From positions 24,006-88,005 of the forward strand of contig SHZJ01000011.1 in NCBI GenBank assembly GCA_009692365.1: a stretch of 64,000 nucleotides of DNA. The letters run 5' to 3'. The notes below the pieces were generated by a model that was not told the DNA's origin, did no database searches, and was given only the letters and a program-made list of their open reading frames with translations. Positions 25,158 through 34,064 of this stretch are shown here, piece by piece; positions within the stretch are counted from its first letter, which is position 1; each line of letters starts with the position of its first letter. Source of the DNA: Gammaproteobacteria bacterium (GTDB lineage Bacteria; Pseudomonadota; Gammaproteobacteria; Ga0077536). The position numbers and the translations under genes are program-made.

Positions 25158-26849
25158 TCAGGCGTGTAGCCAGTAGGCCCATTCGGTAAACGTCGGCCGT
25201 GTCCACCAGGCGCGCGGCGCTACCCGCGCGCGATAATTCACCCGCCCGGCCCCACTCTCCAGCGGTCCGGTGACCACGCCGGTGGCGTCACGTCGGGCAC
25301 CTTGGGTGGCAGATTCTGGCACGATAACCACCATCTGCCCGTCGCGCCCCGCCTCCTCGCAATGAGCAATGAGCAAACCCACGGCCCCTTGGTTTACTTC
25401 GCGCTGGCGCTTGTCCAGGGTGCTGGTGCGGCGCCAGCCAAAGCGCGGCCCGAACTCGCGCAGCCAACAAAAAAGGTCGTTCACCGACACTTCTGCCACC
25501 GTTAGACCGGCTGACGGGGCCAGCATTTCGCCGCTTTTTAGACTGGCTAGGGCATCTGCGGTCCACCACACGCGGGGCAAATAAACCCCCGCCAGATGAC
25601 AGTAATCGTGGGCGTAAACCGCGGCGAAACTGGCCCCAGCGCGGGGCACATAGCGGGCGTGCGCGGGCTTATCCACGGCGAGCCAGGCCACGCTGGCGGC
25701 CAGCGAATCGCGCAAGCGCGCCGGAGTATCGCCAACGCGCCCCGGCTGCCCGGGCTCGTTGAGCGAAAACGGCCCGGCCAGCGCGCCCCGGCTGGTGCCG
25801 CCGTCGGCTGGTGCTGGCAGTTGTGCCGCCGGGACGCCGGCCAGCGGTGCCGCGGTTTCCAGCTCGGCTGGGGCCGGGGCCGGGCGCAAAAAATGGCGGG
25901 CTGCAAAACCGTGGTAGCGCGCGCCCGCCAGCAACACCTCTATTTCCAGAAAGCCGTTGCGCGGGACAGTGCTTAGCGCCTGCACCCACTGACCTGCCGG
26001 CAGCCGTGCCAGCACGTTGTGCCGCGGGTGGGCGTCGTCGATGCGCGGCTCGCGCCGCAAGTTTAGCCACGCCGTGATTTGCGCCACTCGATAGTGGCGG
26101 CCGGTGGCGGCCGCCGGGCTGGCGGCTGGCAACGCCGCATTACCGCTGCGCGGTGGGGCCAGACTGGGCGGGTTGGTGGGGTCGCCGAGCGTGCGCGCGC
26201 GCCGCAAAAAATCGAAAATCAGCTCGCCGTAATAATGTTGGCCATCAAACCAGCCCTGCCGTAAACCCAAGCGGGGGACGTAGCGCCCGCTGTTGTAAAC
26301 AATCGCCACCGCCGCCTGTTCGTCATCGCTGAGACGGGTTTTGCGCTGCCAGCCTAGTCGCCGCAACGCGGCTTGCAGCACCGCCAGTGCCGAGGCGAGG
26401 GCCAGGTCAAAATCAGCATAGCGATGCTCCAAAAAATACCCCGGATCAAGCTCAAAATGCTGGAGATCGCGTTGAAAAATGCCAAAGCCATGGCAGAACT
26501 TGGCGGGTTGTTGGGCCACTTTCTGGTACGCGGGGAGGTAGCTCGCCAACGCCACCAGCGCGGCGCGTGCCAGCGCAAACAGAGCGGCCCCGCCGGGATG
26601 GGCGAGCAAGGCGGCCTTGGATTGCGGGAAGGCACGCCGGCCCCGCGCAACGGTGTCACCGACGCACAGCGCCAAAATTTCCGCAGTGGACAGTTCAGGG
26701 CGGCGGCGTAACACCGACCAGACCAAGCCGGTTTCCTGACACGCCAGCGCCGTGATGAAATCTATGCTGAACGGTGTGCCGGTGAGCGCCACCGCCACCT
26801 GCGCCGCGAACTGCGTCTTAAACCAGCGAATGTCGCTGCGCTCTGGCAC
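25158..26849 (-). CDS. Modular murein hydrolase candidate with SH3-like domain
   Basis: The 563-residue protein has an N-terminal lysozyme-like helical domain (about 10-230). ITALACQETG puts Glu39 in the place of the catalytic acid, and CHGFGIFQRDLQ resembles the GxxQ core. An SH3-like strand region follows at about 260-345 (AWLNLRREPR, GFLEIEVLLAGARYHGF). After a proline/alanine linker comes a C-terminal domain with YAHDYCHLAGVYLPRVWWT, which I have seen only in uncharacterised proteins. The GTG at 26849 with GGGGGA upstream is preferred over a TTG at 26897. No signal peptide is seen, so it may be a phage-derived or effector-like lysozyme. Its stop lies 9 bases from that of mlaC. Confidence 0.6.
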   Translation of the reverse strand: MPERSDIRWFKTQFAAQVAVALTGTPFSIDFITALACQETGLVWSVLRRRPELSTAEILALCVGDTVARGRRAFPQSKAALLAHPGGAALFALARAALVALASYLPAYQKVAQQPAKFCHGFGIFQRDLQHFELDPGYFLEHRYADFDLALASALAVLQAALRRLGWQRKTRLSDDEQAAVAIVYNSGRYVPRLGLRQGWFDGQHYYGELIFDFLRRARTLGDPTNPPSLAPPRSGNAALPAASPAAATGRHYRVAQITAWLNLRREPRIDDAHPRHNVLARLPAGQWVQALSTVPRNGFLEIEVLLAGARYHGFAARHFLRPAPAPAELETAAPLAGVPAAQLPAPADGGTSRGALAGPFSLNEPGQPGRVGDTPARLRDSLAASVAWLAVDKPAHARYVPRAGASFAAVYAHDYCHLAGVYLPRVWWTADALASLKSGEMLAPSAGLTVAEVSVNDLFCWLREFGPRFGWRRTSTLDKRQREVNQGAVGLLIAHCEEAGRDGQMVVIVPESATQGARRDATGVVTGPLESGAGRVNYRARVAPRAWWTRPTFTEWAYWLHA

Positions 26850-26972
26850 GGCTTCCCCCCGCGGCCGCGCCGGCTTATCTGCGCGGTAGGCGGCCAAAAA
26901 GGCCTAGAGACCAAGAGCCTGGCGCGTCTGGATCGACGCGCAGTCATATTAAGGCCGCGGCGGCTGGGAAGT

Positions 26973-26999
26973 CTCTCCCGCGCAAGACGCACGGGAGAG
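26973..26999 (-). terminator. Hairpin downstream of the VPLPA-CTERM gene
   Basis: CTCTCCCG (26973-26980) pairs with CGGGAGAG (26992-26999) over an 11-base loop that can extend the stem. It lies 13 bases past the stop of the minus-strand gene at 27012. There is no T-run, so efficiency is uncertain. Confidence 0.5.
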
Positions 27000-27011
27000 T
27001 GCGCCTAGGCG

Positions 27012-28409
27012 CTAGGCGCGGCGGCGGCGCCGCAGCCCTGCGATACCGGCCAGCGCCGGGGCCATCAGGAAAGCCGCCGCCGGCAGGGGTACCGCCTGAG
27101 CTTTAAAGCTGGTCAGTTCACTCGCCTTGACCGCAAAGACATAAAAGTTACTCGGCCCGGCGCTGGCCGGGACAAAGTCATTGTCGTTGGCGCGCCACAG
27201 GGTGTGGAAGAGTTCGCCGCTGTCGATGATATCTGCGCCCCACGCCATGGCCTCCATCTTCGCCGGCACCTGAGCGCTCGTGATCCCCTTGGCGTTAAGC
27301 GCCAGCTTCACATCGAGGAACAAAGTCTTCGTCACGGCCTGCGCGGAGAGGTCCCCGCTCAGGTTGGTCACGTCGGTCGCGCCATTGAGGTCAATTTTAA
27401 AAAGCTGCTTGACCACGGCACTAGAGCCATCGCCCAAACCTTTCCCATCGCGTTCATCTAGCAAGAACTCATGGTCGTTGATGGCGAGGATTTCGCTAAT
27501 CCCCGTGCCGGTGGTAAACCGGTAGGCAAACTCCTGAGTGGTGCCGGTGGCGATATCCACGGTCACAATACGCACGTTTTTGTTGCTGTCCTGCAGTAGC
27601 GGGGCCCGGAGGACGCCGATGAGCTTGCTGCCGTCCGGCGTAATGGCCAGCCCTTCCATGCCTTTATTGGCAACCCGCCCGCTGGTGTTGGTCGGTGATC
27701 CTTCTGAGGCCGTGGTCGGACCCGGCTTTGCAACCGCCAAGTTGCCGGGCAGCGTAAAGACGCGGGTGCGCGCGCCGGTGGCGTTGTCGAATTCGTAGAG
27801 ATAGGCGCCGTATTCGTCGCTGACATAGACTTTCGAGCCATCGTTCGACATCCGAATGCCTTCTGGATCAAAGCGCCCATTGTTGGGGGAGACGGAGTTT
27901 TGGGCAGGGTCGTAGCCGTCCGAGCGCCCAGTGAAATAGAACTGGCCCGGGGCATTCTCGCTGGGGGTGCCACTTACCGTGCCGGTGGCAACGCTACCGT
28001 AACTCAACGCCGTGGGGCTGTAGAGCTTGGTGGTGGACTGCAGGGTGGGCACCAGCGTGTAGGCAAAGCTGCCGCTCGCGGTGGCCGACAAATTCATGCT
28101 GATGGTGTGAAAGCGCGAGATGTAGGAGGTGGTGTCTTCTAACGCGGGGTTCCACGCTGTGGCGTTGGGGCCACGATCTGGGATGGCCAAAAAGACATTG
28201 TTGCCCGCGTAAGCGAGACCCGACCCCACGCCGCCCAGCACCGATTTGGCGAGACCGTTTTCGAGGTTGCCGTTAAGCCCCGAAAGGTCGTTGGTGCCGC
28301 TTAAGCTACCCACGGCCATAAGCTCTAGATTGCTGAGAGCCGCGGCGCCCTGCGCCCAGCCGGTGGCGCAAATCGCCGCTGACAGTAAAAAGTTTAGGTT
28401 CATGCTCAT
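27012..28409 (-). CDS. Secreted esterase-like activity of phytase family protein with VPLPA-CTERM
   Basis: The 465-residue protein has a signal peptide (MNLNFLLSAAICATGWAQGA). Its beta-propeller-like body is of the esterase-like-phytase family, with GLAYAGNNVFLAIPDRGPNA, RFDPEGIRMSNDGSKVYVSDEYG, NKGMEGLAITPDGSKLIGVL and INDHEFLLDERDGKG. The C-terminus AVPLPAAAFLMAPALAGIAG plus RRRRR is a VPLPA-CTERM exosortase signal, so the protein is probably sorted through the inner membrane and processed. The start is the ATG at 28409 with an AAAGAG-type RBS. The frame is open to 28682 without conserved sequence. Confidence 0.88.
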   Translation of the reverse strand: MSMNLNFLLSAAICATGWAQGAAALSNLELMAVGSLSGTNDLSGLNGNLENGLAKSVLGGVGSGLAYAGNNVFLAIPDRGPNATAWNPALEDTTSYISRFHTISMNLSATASGSFAYTLVPTLQSTTKLYSPTALSYGSVATGTVSGTPSENAPGQFYFTGRSDGYDPAQNSVSPNNGRFDPEGIRMSNDGSKVYVSDEYGAYLYEFDNATGARTRVFTLPGNLAVAKPGPTTASEGSPTNTSGRVANKGMEGLAITPDGSKLIGVLRAPLLQDSNKNVRIVTVDIATGTTQEFAYRFTTGTGISEILAINDHEFLLDERDGKGLGDGSSAVVKQLFKIDLNGATDVTNLSGDLSAQAVTKTLFLDVKLALNAKGITSAQVPAKMEAMAWGADIIDSGELFHTLWRANDNDFVPASAGPSNFYVFAVKASELTSFKAQAVPLPAAAFLMAPALAGIAGLRRRRRA

Positions 28410-29029
28410 TTGCTCTTTGGGACACCCGGGGGGGTTCATTGATGGATCACCACACGGTCTTGGCACGGTGCCCGAGGATTTCGGACTACCCACCGTAGGC
28501 CAACCGCGCTTAAGCTTTGCCGACGAATGTGACCGGCGTGTGAGCGACCGGGCAGCGCGTTTGCGCAGCGCTTGAAACGCCTCACACCACGCGCGGCGCG
28601 CGGTGTTTTCTTCGATGGCGCGGTAGCGGTCAAACCGCGCGTGGTGCGCCCAAGTGAGCATAAAACAGCTAAAGACCCGCACTGATGGCGCAAGGGGGCG
28701 TACTTAGGCTCAGCACTTTTGCTCGTCGGCATAGCGCGCTCCGGGTCGCGAGGGCGTTACCTGCGTGACTGAGGTCCCCTATGTAGCAGGATGTCCATTG
28801 GACCAACGGCGGATAATGCGCGCGAACACCACGCCCAAGGCTAGGATCACCGGCGCGCGTCGCGGGGGTCACCCGCTAGGCAGCAACCCAAGGGCGCGCC
28901 CGGGGCAAGGCAGACAGGGATCATGGCGCTGGCACCCGGCAGTGCTGGGCAGTGAGCAAGCGCCGCGCGAGGGCTTATAGTGCGCGCAGTCGCAACGCTT
29001 AAAAAAAATGATGTTCGAGGAGCAGTAAC
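28410..29029. other. Intergenic region between divergent genes
   Basis: These 620 bases separate the VPLPA-CTERM gene and the CoA-transferase gene. No RNA or intact gene was recognised. Frames up to 110 codons exist on both strands but resemble nothing and are probably chance. Both promoters should lie here. A TTATAG near 28976 could be part of the CoA-transferase promoter, but I could not place a matching -35. Confidence 0.45.
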
Positions 29030-30211
29030 ATGGAGCCATTGCAGGGCATTCGTATCATTGAAGTCACCACTAATGCCGCTGGGCCGATGGCCACCGGCAT
29101 CCTGGCCGACCAGGGCGCTGACGTCATCCGGCTGGAAACTATTGGCAGCGGCGATCCCTCGCGCCATGTGGGTGGTGCCCGGGGCGGTGTTAGTGCCTAC
29201 AACGCCCAGCTCAACCGCAATAAACGTTGCATGGCGGTAGACCTTAAAAACCCGTTGCTGCGCGAACCCCTGCTGCGACTGATCCGCACCGCAGATGTTT
29301 TTGTGCAGAACTCGCGACCCGGTGCGCTCGACCGTTATGGCTATGGTTATGCGGCGTTACACGCCGAAAACCCCACCCTGATCTACCTCTCCATTTCCGG
29401 TTTTGGCAGCACCGGCCCGGCGGCGCATCAGCGGGTTTACGACCCGGTGATCCAGTGTGTTTCCGGTTTTGCCGCGGCGCAGGGCGCGGGCGGCGATCCG
29501 GCGCTAGTGCGCACCATCGCCAGCGATAAAGTGGCGGCGCTCACGGCCTCTCAGGCCATCAGCGCCGCTTTGTTCGCGCGCGCGCGTGGCTTGGTGAGCG
29601 GTCACCATGTGGAGCTATCCATGCTGGATGCCAGTCTCCAATTTCTGTGGCCGGAAGTTTTCTGGAACCATGGTTTCGTGGGCGAGGAAGGCGTGACCCG
29701 CAAACCGCTGATTGCAGATTTTTACCGTCTGCTACCCACCGCCGACGGCTTTGTGACCGTCATCGTGGTGGGCGATCTGGAATTTAAGGGCGCGTGTCGG
29801 GGGCTTGGCATCGAACCGCTGTTCGACGACCCGCGCTTCCAGACCCTGAGCGACCGCTTCGCGCGCTATGCGGAGCTGTTTGCAGAATTTGCGCTGGCCT
29901 CACGGCACCTGAGCACCGCCGATCTGGTGGCCCGCATGGACCACGAGGGCGTGCCGTGTGCCCGCGTCAATTCGCTCGATGAAGTGATTACCGATGCCCG
30001 CGTAACCCATCGTGACAGCCTGTTCGAATACGAGCACCCGCGCGCGGGCCGGCTGCGGCAGGCGCGGCCAGCCGCCATTTTTGACGGCGAGCCGAACGGC
30101 GTGCGACGGCCCGCGCCGGCGCTGGGCGAACACACCGACGAACTGCTGGCGGCCAGCGGATGCTCGGCCAGCGAGATTGCTGCCCTGCGTGCCGCCGGTG
30201 CGGTGGCGTAA
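29030..30211 (+). CDS. CaiB/BaiF-family CoA-transferase
   Basis: The 393-residue class III CoA-transferase moves CoA between carboxylic acids through an enzyme-linked anhydride at an Asp. Family marks are GIRIIEVTTNAAGPMATGILADQGADVIRLE (here IEVTTNAAGPMATGILADQG), FVQNSRPGALDRYGYGY, and the likely catalytic Asp166 in RTIASDKVAAL. RARGLVSGHHVELSMLDA also fits. GAGGAGCAGTAAC gives a good RBS. The substrate is not predictable. It is monocistronic, or possibly leads into modBC 103 bases downstream. Confidence 0.92.
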   Translation: MEPLQGIRIIEVTTNAAGPMATGILADQGADVIRLETIGSGDPSRHVGGARGGVSAYNAQLNRNKRCMAVDLKNPLLREPLLRLIRTADVFVQNSRPGALDRYGYGYAALHAENPTLIYLSISGFGSTGPAAHQRVYDPVIQCVSGFAAAQGAGGDPALVRTIASDKVAALTASQAISAALFARARGLVSGHHVELSMLDASLQFLWPEVFWNHGFVGEEGVTRKPLIADFYRLLPTADGFVTVIVVGDLEFKGACRGLGIEPLFDDPRFQTLSDRFARYAELFAEFALASRHLSTADLVARMDHEGVPCARVNSLDEVITDARVTHRDSLFEYEHPRAGRLRQARPAAIFDGEPNGVRRPAPALGEHTDELLAASGCSASEIAALRAAGAVA

Positions 30212-30313
30212 GCCCGTGCCGCTTGCAAAGTCACCCCGGGGCACCGTGTTGCGAGGCGGGGCGCACACCCGGTTAGCGGCCCGAGGCGGCCGGCGGCGGC
30301 GCGTCTGAGCCAG

Positions 30314-31012
30314 TTGTTTTCCGCCTTGACCCCGGAGGAACTGGCGGCGGTGCTGCTCTCGCTGAAAGTCGCCGCCAGCTGCCTATTGGTGGTCAGCGTG
30401 CCGGCCTTGGCGCTGGGTTGGCTATTGGCGCGGCGGCAGTTCCCCGGCCGGGCCTTGGTCGATGGCTTGGTCCACCTGCCGTTAGTGCTGCCGCCGGTCG
30501 TGCCCGGTTATTTGTTGCTGGTGGTGCTCGGCCAGCAGGGCGTGGTGGGAGGCTGGCTTTATCGGACTTTTGGGATTGCGCTCGCGTTTAACTGGAAAGG
30601 GGCGGTCGTGGCCTCAGCGGTCATGGGTTTGCCCTTGATGGTGCGCGCGGTGCGCCTGTCTATCGAACTTATCGATATTCGTTACGAGCAGGCAGCCGCC
30701 ACCTTGGGCGCCGCGCCTTGGCGGGTGTTTACCCATGTGACGCTGCCCTTGGCGTGGCCCGGGGTGTTAACCGGCATGGTGTTGGCGTTCACCCGCAGCC
30801 TGGGTGAGTTTGGCGCCACCATTACTTTTGTCGGCAATATCGCCGGTGAAACGCAAACCCTGCCGCTCGCCATTTATGCGGCGACCCAGCAACCCGGCGG
30901 CGACGGCCCGGCGCTGCGGCTGGTGTGTTTGTCGTTGGTTTTGGCGCTGGCGGCCTTGCTGGCCTGCGATGTCTTTGAGCGCCGTGCGCGGCGGCGTTTT
31001 GGGGTGGCCTGA
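30314..31012 (+). CDS. modB: Molybdate ABC transporter permease ModB
   Basis: The 232-residue permease has five or six hydrophobic segments. Its MetI-like EAA loop is EQAAATLGAAPWRVFTHVTLPLAWPGVLTG (core EQAAATLGAAPWRVFTHVTL). HLPLVLPPVVPGYLLL and RSLGEFGATITFVGNIAGETQTLP are typical of ModB. A TTG at 30314 is the apparent start, with no strong RBS. ModC follows 3 bases after the stop. ModA, the periplasmic binding protein, is not upstream. Confidence 0.93.
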   Translation: MFSALTPEELAAVLLSLKVAASCLLVVSVPALALGWLLARRQFPGRALVDGLVHLPLVLPPVVPGYLLLVVLGQQGVVGGWLYRTFGIALAFNWKGAVVASAVMGLPLMVRAVRLSIELIDIRYEQAAATLGAAPWRVFTHVTLPLAWPGVLTGMVLAFTRSLGEFGATITFVGNIAGETQTLPLAIYAATQQPGGDGPALRLVCLSLVLALAALLACDVFERRARRRFGVA

Positions 31013-31015
31013 GCC

Positions 31016-32161
31016 ATGTTGGAATTTGCGCTAAAGCTCACCCAAGGCGGCTTTACGCTGGACGCAGCCTTGCGCCTAGACGCCGGTGTGACCGGGCTTT
31101 TTGGGCCCTCAGGATCGGGCAAGAGTACGCTGCTGGCGGTTCTGGCCGGCCTCCAACGTCCCGCTGAAGGACGCATTACATTGGCCGGCGAGACCCTGTT
31201 TGACACCGCCACCGGCGTGAATTGGCCGCCGCATCGGCGGCGCATCGGGGTGGTTTTTCAAGATGGCCGGCTGCTCCCGCATCTGGGCGTGACGGCGAAT
31301 CTGCGCTTTGGTTTACCAGCGCGCGCAACGGGTGGGCCGAGTTTCGACCACGTGGTCGAGGTGCTCGCGCTTAGCGGGTTACTGTCACGCCGGGTGCAGG
31401 CGCTGTCGGGCGGCGAGAGGCAACGCGTGGCGTTAGGCCGTGCGCTGCTGGCGGCACCCCAACTGCTGCTGCTGGACGAACCACTCGCCGCCCTAGATGA
31501 GGGGATGAAGCAGCAAATTTTGCCGTTTTTGCGCCGAGTGAAAGAAGATTTCAAGCTCCCGATGATTTACGTCGCGCACGCGATTAACGAAATTCTGCAC
31601 CTCACCTCCACGCTGGCGGTGATGGATGCGGGGCGGATCATCGGTTATGGCCGGTTTAGCGAAATCATTCACGAACAGCGGGTTCTAGCTCTGGCCCACG
31701 CGCTGGGACTACAGAATGTGTTATCGCTGACCGTCGTGAGCAGCGATGTTGCGCTGGGCTCGACCAGCGCCCGCCACGGCGCACAGACCTTTCTATTGCC
31801 GCTGGCGCGCCTCGCCCCGGGAGCCACCGCGCAGGTGGCGGTGCGCGCCGAAAACATCGCCCTGGCGCTGTGTCCCGCCGCGCACACCACGATTCAAAAC
31901 CAGTTGCCCGGCGTCATTACCCGCATCACCCCTCTCGCCAACCGCCTCTTGGTGGAAGTAGACGCCGGCTTGCCGCTCATCGCCGAGGTCAGCGCGCGTG
32001 CCGTAAACGATTTGGCGCTGGTCAAGGGCACGCCGGTGTATTGCTTGATCAAGGCCAACGCGTTCGCCTTTTTGGGGCAGGATTCGTCGCTTGAGGTCCC
32101 GACCCAGACCGGCAACACGACCGGTCATTCGCCCGCGCCGAAGCGGCCAGGATTGGCGTGA
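31016..32161 (+). CDS. modC: Molybdate ABC transporter ATP-binding protein ModC
   Basis: The 381-residue protein is an ABC ATPase with Walker A GPSGSGKST, signature LSGGERQRVALGRAL, Walker B LLLLDEPLAALDE, and the switch His in YVAHAINEI. The C-terminal MOP/TOBE domain (about 290-360), with QLPGVITRITPLANRLLVEV and GTPVYCLIKANAFAF, would bind molybdate and regulate transport, as in ModC. It powers ModB. Length fits the family, which runs about 350-365, with a slightly longer tail. Confidence 0.94.
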   Translation: MLEFALKLTQGGFTLDAALRLDAGVTGLFGPSGSGKSTLLAVLAGLQRPAEGRITLAGETLFDTATGVNWPPHRRRIGVVFQDGRLLPHLGVTANLRFGLPARATGGPSFDHVVEVLALSGLLSRRVQALSGGERQRVALGRALLAAPQLLLLDEPLAALDEGMKQQILPFLRRVKEDFKLPMIYVAHAINEILHLTSTLAVMDAGRIIGYGRFSEIIHEQRVLALAHALGLQNVLSLTVVSSDVALGSTSARHGAQTFLLPLARLAPGATAQVAVRAENIALALCPAAHTTIQNQLPGVITRITPLANRLLVEVDAGLPLIAEVSARAVNDLALVKGTPVYCLIKANAFAFLGQDSSLEVPTQTGNTTGHSPAPKRPGLA

Positions 32162-32590
32162 ACGCGCGGTGCCGATGCACCAGCCCGGCGGAATCTGCGG
32201 GCAGCGGCCGGTTGCCAAGCTGCCGAGGTCGCAAACCCTTAGTGGATAGAACGCGAGATTGCACCGGCGCTTGCGGGTCAACCCCGTGGGGCCAGACGCG
32301 ATGGATAAATCCCCACGCCAGAATCGCGCAGGATTTGCGCAACCCAGCGCCGCTTTGGCGCTGCGCGCGGGCGCGGTTTTCTATCCCGGCCAGCGCCCCA
32401 TCGCTGCGCCTCGTGGGTCGCGCAGGGTTTCGTTGGGACCCCAAAGCGCACGCTGGTTTAGCGCACCCTAGCGGCGCCGACAGCAGGTTCAACCGCCGCC
32501 GTGCGCCGCCGCACCCGAGCAACGGCGGCGCTCACCCCTGCGGCACACAGGGCCTAGCGCGAAAGCGCCCAGCGCCCCAACCCGGCCGAC
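32162..32590. other. Intergenic region after modC
   Basis: The 429 bases between modC (+) and the NTF2-like gene (-) lie between convergent stops. No gene, RNA or clear terminator was recognised. A 152-codon frame on the plus strand is Arg/Pro/Gly-rich, resembles no family, and reads through typical GC-rich spacer. It should be treated as non-coding. Confidence 0.45.
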
Positions 32591-33115
32591 TCAGGTCGGG
32601 GGGCGTGCGCTCATGATCCAGTTGATAACGTCGCCGCTATCGCGCCGACCCCACACGCCGATTTCGTTGCGGCCACGCGCGCCCACCACCGGGTCGACCC
32701 GCCGCCATTCCGTCGCGACCACGCGATGGGCGATTTTCCAGACCCCGGCGCGGCGCTCGAAACGGTCGACGTAGCGAATGCCCATGACGTCGTCCTTGCC
32801 ATTACCGGCGGCGTCTTCGCGACGATGGTAGGCCACCGCGTAGGTCTCGGCGCGAGCCAGCTCGCCGTCTACTTCTATGAGCATATTGCCCATGAAGTGC
32901 TGGGTCACCGTCCAGCGCGTGAGAAAACTTGCGGCGGCGGCGATAAATTCTTCCACGCTGCCTTTCATCGAACCATGATCGTCGTAGGCATCCGGGTGAT
33001 AACAGTGGCGGACTTGGTCGAAATCTAGTCGATCGATGCCCCGCGCATAACGGTAGATAACGTCCGCTATTTCCTGACGGGCCAGCAAGATCTGTACGGC
33101 AGTAGAATCGGTCAT
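32591..33115 (-). CDS. SnoaL-like (NTF2 fold) protein
   Basis: The 174-residue protein shows the SnoaL_4-type pattern: helix ARQEIADVIYRYARGIDRLDF, CYHPDAYDDHGSMKGSVEEF, then QHFMGNMLIEVDGELARAETYAVAYHRR (core QHFMGNMLIEVDGELARAE) and RYVDRFERRAGVWKIAHRVV. Relatives include dehydratase-like and dioxygenase beta-subunit-like proteins of degradation pathways. The ATG at 33115 has GGGAGGGA upstream. The frame is open to 33364, but the upstream part is not conserved. Confidence 0.86.
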   Translation of the reverse strand: MTDSTAVQILLARQEIADVIYRYARGIDRLDFDQVRHCYHPDAYDDHGSMKGSVEEFIAAAASFLTRWTVTQHFMGNMLIEVDGELARAETYAVAYHRREDAAGNGKDDVMGIRYVDRFERRAGVWKIAHRVVATEWRRVDPVVGARGRNEIGVWGRRDSGDVINWIMSARPPT

Positions 33116-33532
33116 GATTATCCCTCCCGGGAATGCAGGTCCTGAGGATGCTAACCCAGCCTGCTTGCGCCCGAAAGGGGTCAGGTCTTGCCGGATGCTG
33201 GATACCGGAGACCGGCTGGGCTGGGCGGCGCTGGCGCGCCGGTCTAGGTTGCCAAAACCCCCACGCCCAAAACCCCCACGCGCGCGCAGGCCTGGCCAGC
33301 CCGCGACGTTCAGGCGACGACGGGTCTGACCCCCGTGCCCCGCGGCGTTGCAGCCCAAGACCAAGGCAAATCAACGGGCAGCCGCAGCACCAGATGGCGT
33401 CTCGCGCGCGCTATTTTTGGATGCTGCTGCAGGGTAGGCCGGTGTATTGTTTGAGGCAGACCAACGCGCTCGCGGCCCGGGGCGGGGCGCGCGAGGCCCT
33501 GTTCCTCCACCCATTAGCGCGAGGCCACACCG
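33116..33532. other. Intergenic region with short direct repeat and a molbindin-like scrap
   Basis: The 417 bases between divergent genes hold no intact gene. CCAAAACCCCCACG occurs twice, at 33252-33265 and 33267-33280. Near the right end is a fragment similar to the last part of ModC, described separately. Promoters for both flanking genes should be here but are not obvious. Confidence 0.45.
33391..33480 (+). pseudogene. Possible relic of a molybdate-binding MOP domain
   Basis: In the frame starting at codon 33391 the sequence encodes MASRARYFWMLLQGRPVYCL followed by RQTNALAA. This lines up with the ModC C-terminus (SARAVNDLALVKGTPVYCLIKANAFAF). At DNA level 33433-33474 agrees with 32026-32067 at about 33 of 42 bases. 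The similarity covers only the end of the domain, and no intact gene surrounds it. It could be a remnant of a stand-alone molbindin or of a partial modC duplication. The similarity is short enough that chance cannot be excluded. Confidence 0.35.
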
Positions 33533-33913
33533 ATGAAAATCACGACGTTTATTGCCACGGCCACCGGCGAGAGCCAGTTTGCCGATTTAGAAATCCCCTT
33601 TGGGCTGGAACGCCACGACGCGTTTGGCCACACGCTGCGGCAGTCGCAGCCCTATGTCTCGCCCGCAGCCCAGTTCGTAGAGTTACCCGCCGGGATGGAC
33701 CAAGACTGGCACAACGCGCCGGCCCGCCAAGTGGTGGTGGTATTAACCGGCGTGTTGGAAGTAGAGACTACCGAGGGGGAATGCCGACGCTGGGGCGCGG
33801 GCGAGGTGTTTTTGCCGGCCGATACCACCGGGCGTGGTCATCGCACCCGCTGTATCGGTGGCGCGGTACGACTGCTGTTCGCACCCCTGCCCGAGGGCTT
33901 TGCTTTCGCCTAA
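33533..33913 (+). CDS. Cupin-domain protein
   Basis: The 126-residue protein is a small cupin. The strands PAAQFVELPAGMDQDWHNAP and RQVVVVLTGVLEVETTEGECRRWGAGEVFLPADTTGRGH (core VVVVLTGVLEVETTEGECR) follow the cupin motif order. His residues in DWHNAP and RGHRTR could bind metal, although the canonical motif 1 (HxH) is not complete. The function is unknown. A fair RBS is not seen. Confidence 0.78.
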   Translation: MKITTFIATATGESQFADLEIPFGLERHDAFGHTLRQSQPYVSPAAQFVELPAGMDQDWHNAPARQVVVVLTGVLEVETTEGECRRWGAGEVFLPADTTGRGHRTRCIGGAVRLLFAPLPEGFAFA

Positions 33914-34064
33914 TGCCGCCGCGGTCGGCGGCCGGCCGCTGCGGCGGGTGCGAGCAGCCGTTGCGCGTTGTAATCGAACCGGCCGATCACTTCGATTACC
34001 ATACCCGCCCGATCAGGCCTTAGGCCTGCGCTTCCTCGCGATGTTTTCAAGAAGGTGGGTCACC

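Noticed and set aside
28932..28948. Sigma-54 promoter (TGGCAC...GC) upstream of the CoA-transferase gene
   Set aside because: TGGCACCCGGCAGTGCT has the -24 GG, but the -12 GC is one base too far and lacks the TT before it.
32158..32616. 152-codon plus-strand frame after modC
   Set aside because: Arg/Pro/Gly-rich composition typical of GC-rich spacer, no RBS, no family resemblance, and overlap with the end of the minus-strand NTF2-like gene.
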